Positions 61,764 to 64,000 of a stretch of 64,000 nt of DNA are shown in pieces. The notes beneath the pieces were generated by a model that worked only from the letters and a program-made list of their open reading frames with translations, was not told where the DNA came from and made no database searches. A program made the translations under genes and the position numbers. The stretch is from assembly GCA_963759125.1 (NCBI GenBank), contig CAVWXN010000001.1, positions 186,001 through 250,000 of the forward strand, in the 5' to 3' direction. This DNA is from JABDQA01 sp963759125 (GTDB lineage: Bacteria; Desulfobacterota; Desulfobulbia; Desulfobulbales; Desulfocapsaceae). Numbering within the stretch: position 1 is the stretch's first letter; every line of letters starts with the position of its first letter.

Positions 61764-63979
61764 TTAGGCGATAAGCGGATCCATGGTCAATGCAGGGTGT
61801 CCTTTCTCCTGGAGGAAGGGCAGAATTTCTTCTTCGGTGATGCCTACGGTTTCATCGGCAATCATATCAGCGAAATTTTCAATCCCCATTGCTTTGCCAC
61901 GAGCATTGAGTCGATCATAAATCTCATCCTTGAGAATTTTCGGCATCCAGACCATGCGCAGAAGTCCGCCATCACCAAGGATAAATTTTCCTTGAGTGAT
62001 GTTAAACTTGGAATGACCGACAAAACCAGGCGAAGAAGCACCGCCGCCCATGACACCGGCCAGTGTGGTAAACTTCATGCCGCAAGGAGTGTCTCCGGCG
62101 TAATCGCGGCCAACGGTCATTACACCGTTGCAGGACGGCAGCATGGCTGCGATACACTCACAGCAGCCGCAGGTGGTCATCGGAGCATTGACCATCGAAT
62201 AGAAGTTATAACTCTCAATGGCGCCTTTCGAAGCGCTTTTGATGAATTCATCGACACCTTCAAAACGGCCAAGCTTCGGATCGATAACCTTGCCTTTCTC
62301 AATCGGCTGATTGGGGCCGGTGGGGTTGATCTCAAAAGAGGCCTTACAGTCCATCCAGTTGTAGGCTCCACAGAGACCGGTACGTTCCGGGCTTACCGAA
62401 CAGACATGGCTCGGGGCAAAAGACTGACACAAGGTGCAGGAGTAAAAAGTCTCCACGTCCTCATCGGTCATCGTATCAACACGCTCATCACGCGTTTTGT
62501 ATTCAGATCGAGCCCGTTTAGTAAGTTTATCAACGTCCTCTTTATTTGAATAAAGAGTTACTTGCACCTTATCGACAATCTTCTGAAAGTCCTGATGAAA
62601 CTTGGCATGCAGAACCACACCGATATCTTTCAGGCTAAAACCTTTTTCAATCGCAGCCTTACTGATACGAACCCATGAGATATCACGCTGTCCAATATGC
62701 ATGATTCCCTGGATATAGTTAATCAGATGATGGATCTGACGCTCCATGATCGGCTCGAAATCCGTCTGGAATTCACGTCCGGCTATCTGTACGTAAATAC
62801 CCAGTGGGAAGGTATCTCCTTCCTTCAGATCAGTGATATCAGGACCGATAACTTCAACCTTGGCATCCTCTATCTCACCCATATCGGCCATCTTAACCAG
62901 CTCAGTACACTGGGTCTTACCACCACCCGTCTGAGCATGAAGATCCGCACCACGAACACGCTCACCCTCAAATGCCGGGCCGAAACGCCAGCGGAATGTC
63001 GATCTCGGTGACGTTGATCTTCAGGCCGCGAACCTCAACCGATTTCTGACAGATCTCGTCGTGCGGTACGTTGGCAACAACATGCTCATAGGTGCAGATA
63101 CCGGTCGGCAGGATCTCAGGGATATCGGTGTCGGCCAGGGTCGGGAAACCCCAGTTGACACAACCGGCGGCGGCAACAGCCCATTCCGTGCCGACATCGC
63201 CAAGGGCATTGACGAAAGCGAAGATTCTGTTCTTGTTGTACATCAGCATTCTGCGGTAATCACCCGGCTCGACGCCGCCAAAGGCCATGGCTGCGCGGTT
63301 GGCAAAACCAAGGGCAAAAATGGCCGAGGAAATATCGGGGCCAAAAGGTACGATTCGGGTATTCCAGCCAACCTGCATACCGGCCTGCAGACACTGTTCA
63401 ACGGCAGTCTTGCCGTTGTGATTGGCTGCACAGAAGATATAGAGACTCTTCTTCTGATAATCCTCGATGATCATCTTGGCGGTCTCCGCATTCGGGAGCC
63501 GCACCAACCACCGCGGCAAAACCAGGAGCGGAACCGTCAACGAATTCAACGCCGCGCTTGCGCAGGATCGTATCATCGGCCGGGCCAACCCAGATCTTAC
63601 CTGCATCGATATCCGGATCTTCTGTAAAGGTATAGAAATCCGGTTCCAGGAGAATACGGATCGCCTCTTTCACCTCATAGGCGAAGAGTCCAGCCATACC
63701 GGCATCCAGAAGGGGTCCCAGATAGGGTAGATGGTTGTGTCCTTTCACATGGGGGGGCAGTAAACCGCGGGCAAACTCAAGCGGCTTCTTGAGATCTTCC
63801 AGCGTCTCACATTTCATACCGGTAAGTGAATAAATAACCGGCAGGTAATAGGCGGTATTGCCAAAACCAATACTGGTAGAGGCATCGTAGGATTCCAGAG
63901 CTTTCTCAAGCTCACCTTCAACCTGGGAGACGACCTTATAACCGCCCTGGATCGCTGCAAATGCTACTAATCGTGACAT
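61764..63979 (-). CDS. acsB: Acetyl-CoA synthase (CODH/ACS) subunit, two frame breaks
   Basis: ATG at 63979 behind AAGGAGG. Three open frames (63979-63398, 63606-62968, and about 62980-61764) rejoin into a ~738-residue ACS when one extra base is removed near 63494-63496 (a G-run) and one near 62981-62984. Junctions then read VVGAAP-NAETAKMI and DIPLAF-GPAFEGERVRG. The A-cluster cysteines are visible: CTLCQSFAPSHVC, CGAYNWMDC and the CGCCEC motif containing the Cys-Gly-Cys nickel site. Central enzyme that makes or cleaves acetyl-CoA. Frame breaks are probably sequence errors, as the gene is otherwise intact. Confidence 0.9.
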
Positions 63980-64000
63980 GCTTTCCTCCTTTTTTGAGGA

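Noticed and set aside
61572..62549. 325-codon plus-strand frame opposite acsB and acsC
   Set aside because: Shadow of highly conserved minus-strand genes; no family features.
1..64000. CRISPR arrays, tRNA and rRNA genes
   Set aside because: No regularly spaced repeats or recognisable tRNA/rRNA sequence seen on reading; a tRNAscan or Infernal run would be needed to exclude a divergent one.

Overview
The window looks like a chromosome segment of an anaerobic, respiratory Desulfobacterota (deltaproteobacterial) bacterium. The pointers are bacterial-type CODH/acetyl-CoA synthase genes (acsB, acsC, acsE, cooC), a cytoplasmic NAD-linked formate dehydrogenase-type operon, a multihaem cytochrome c with its cytochrome b partner, and many two-component and sigma-54 regulators. 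No dsr, apr or rRNA genes are present to settle the lineage, and I recognise no tRNA or CRISPR array.

Layout. 0-11 kb: a truncated PAS histidine kinase, then a GAF histidine kinase and an NtrC-type sigma-54 activator. A near-consensus sigma-54 promoter follows and drives a receiver protein, a receiver-NuoE fusion, a NuoF/HydB-like flavoprotein and a 911-residue molybdopterin formate dehydrogenase. This reads as one signal-controlled electron-transfer module. 11-15 kb: a palindromic dispersed repeat, a GAF-gene remnant, a B12-binding radical SAM gene and a methyltransferase. 15-20 kb: a seven-haem cytochrome with an EF-hand loop, a cytochrome b, a small membrane protein and a PAS sigma-54 activator. 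20-25 kb: an IclR regulator, a TRAP transporter and a GAF protein. 25-31 kb: an AT-rich LtaS-like sulfatase-fold gene, a Tat-exported multicopper oxidase, an ABM protein and a TetR regulator. 31-36 kb: three tandem HupE/UreJ-like membrane proteins, a parvulin-like isomerase and an HD-GYP phosphodiesterase. 36-43 kb: a lipoprotein, a porin, an unknown secreted protein, an aminotransferase, an alcohol dehydrogenase and a stretch littered with gene remnants. 43-53 kb: malic enzyme with a FadR/GntR-like operator pair, a PilZ protein, DUF924, an ArgA-like acetyltransferase, glutamate-cysteine ligase and a Na+/H+ antiporter. 53-64 kb (minus strand): a transporter, a DUF166 gene with an in-frame UGA (selenocysteine candidate), a short MetE-like methionine synthase, cooC, acsE, acsC and acsB.

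How it fits together. The formate dehydrogenase module and the CODH/ACS cluster are the two ends of Wood-Ljungdahl C1 metabolism: formate/CO2 interconversion with NAD(P)H, and methyl plus CO to acetyl-CoA or the reverse. The MetE-like gene may draw its methyl group from the same corrinoid protein. Malic enzyme, the TRAP transporter and the cytochromes fit organic-acid respiration.

Quality warning. At least nine single-base frame breaks interrupt otherwise well-conserved genes (NuoF-like, radical SAM, porin, secreted protein, acsB). Most are extra bases in short runs, and I read them mainly as sequence errors rather than decay. The UGA in the DUF166 gene is different: the frame is unbroken on both sides.
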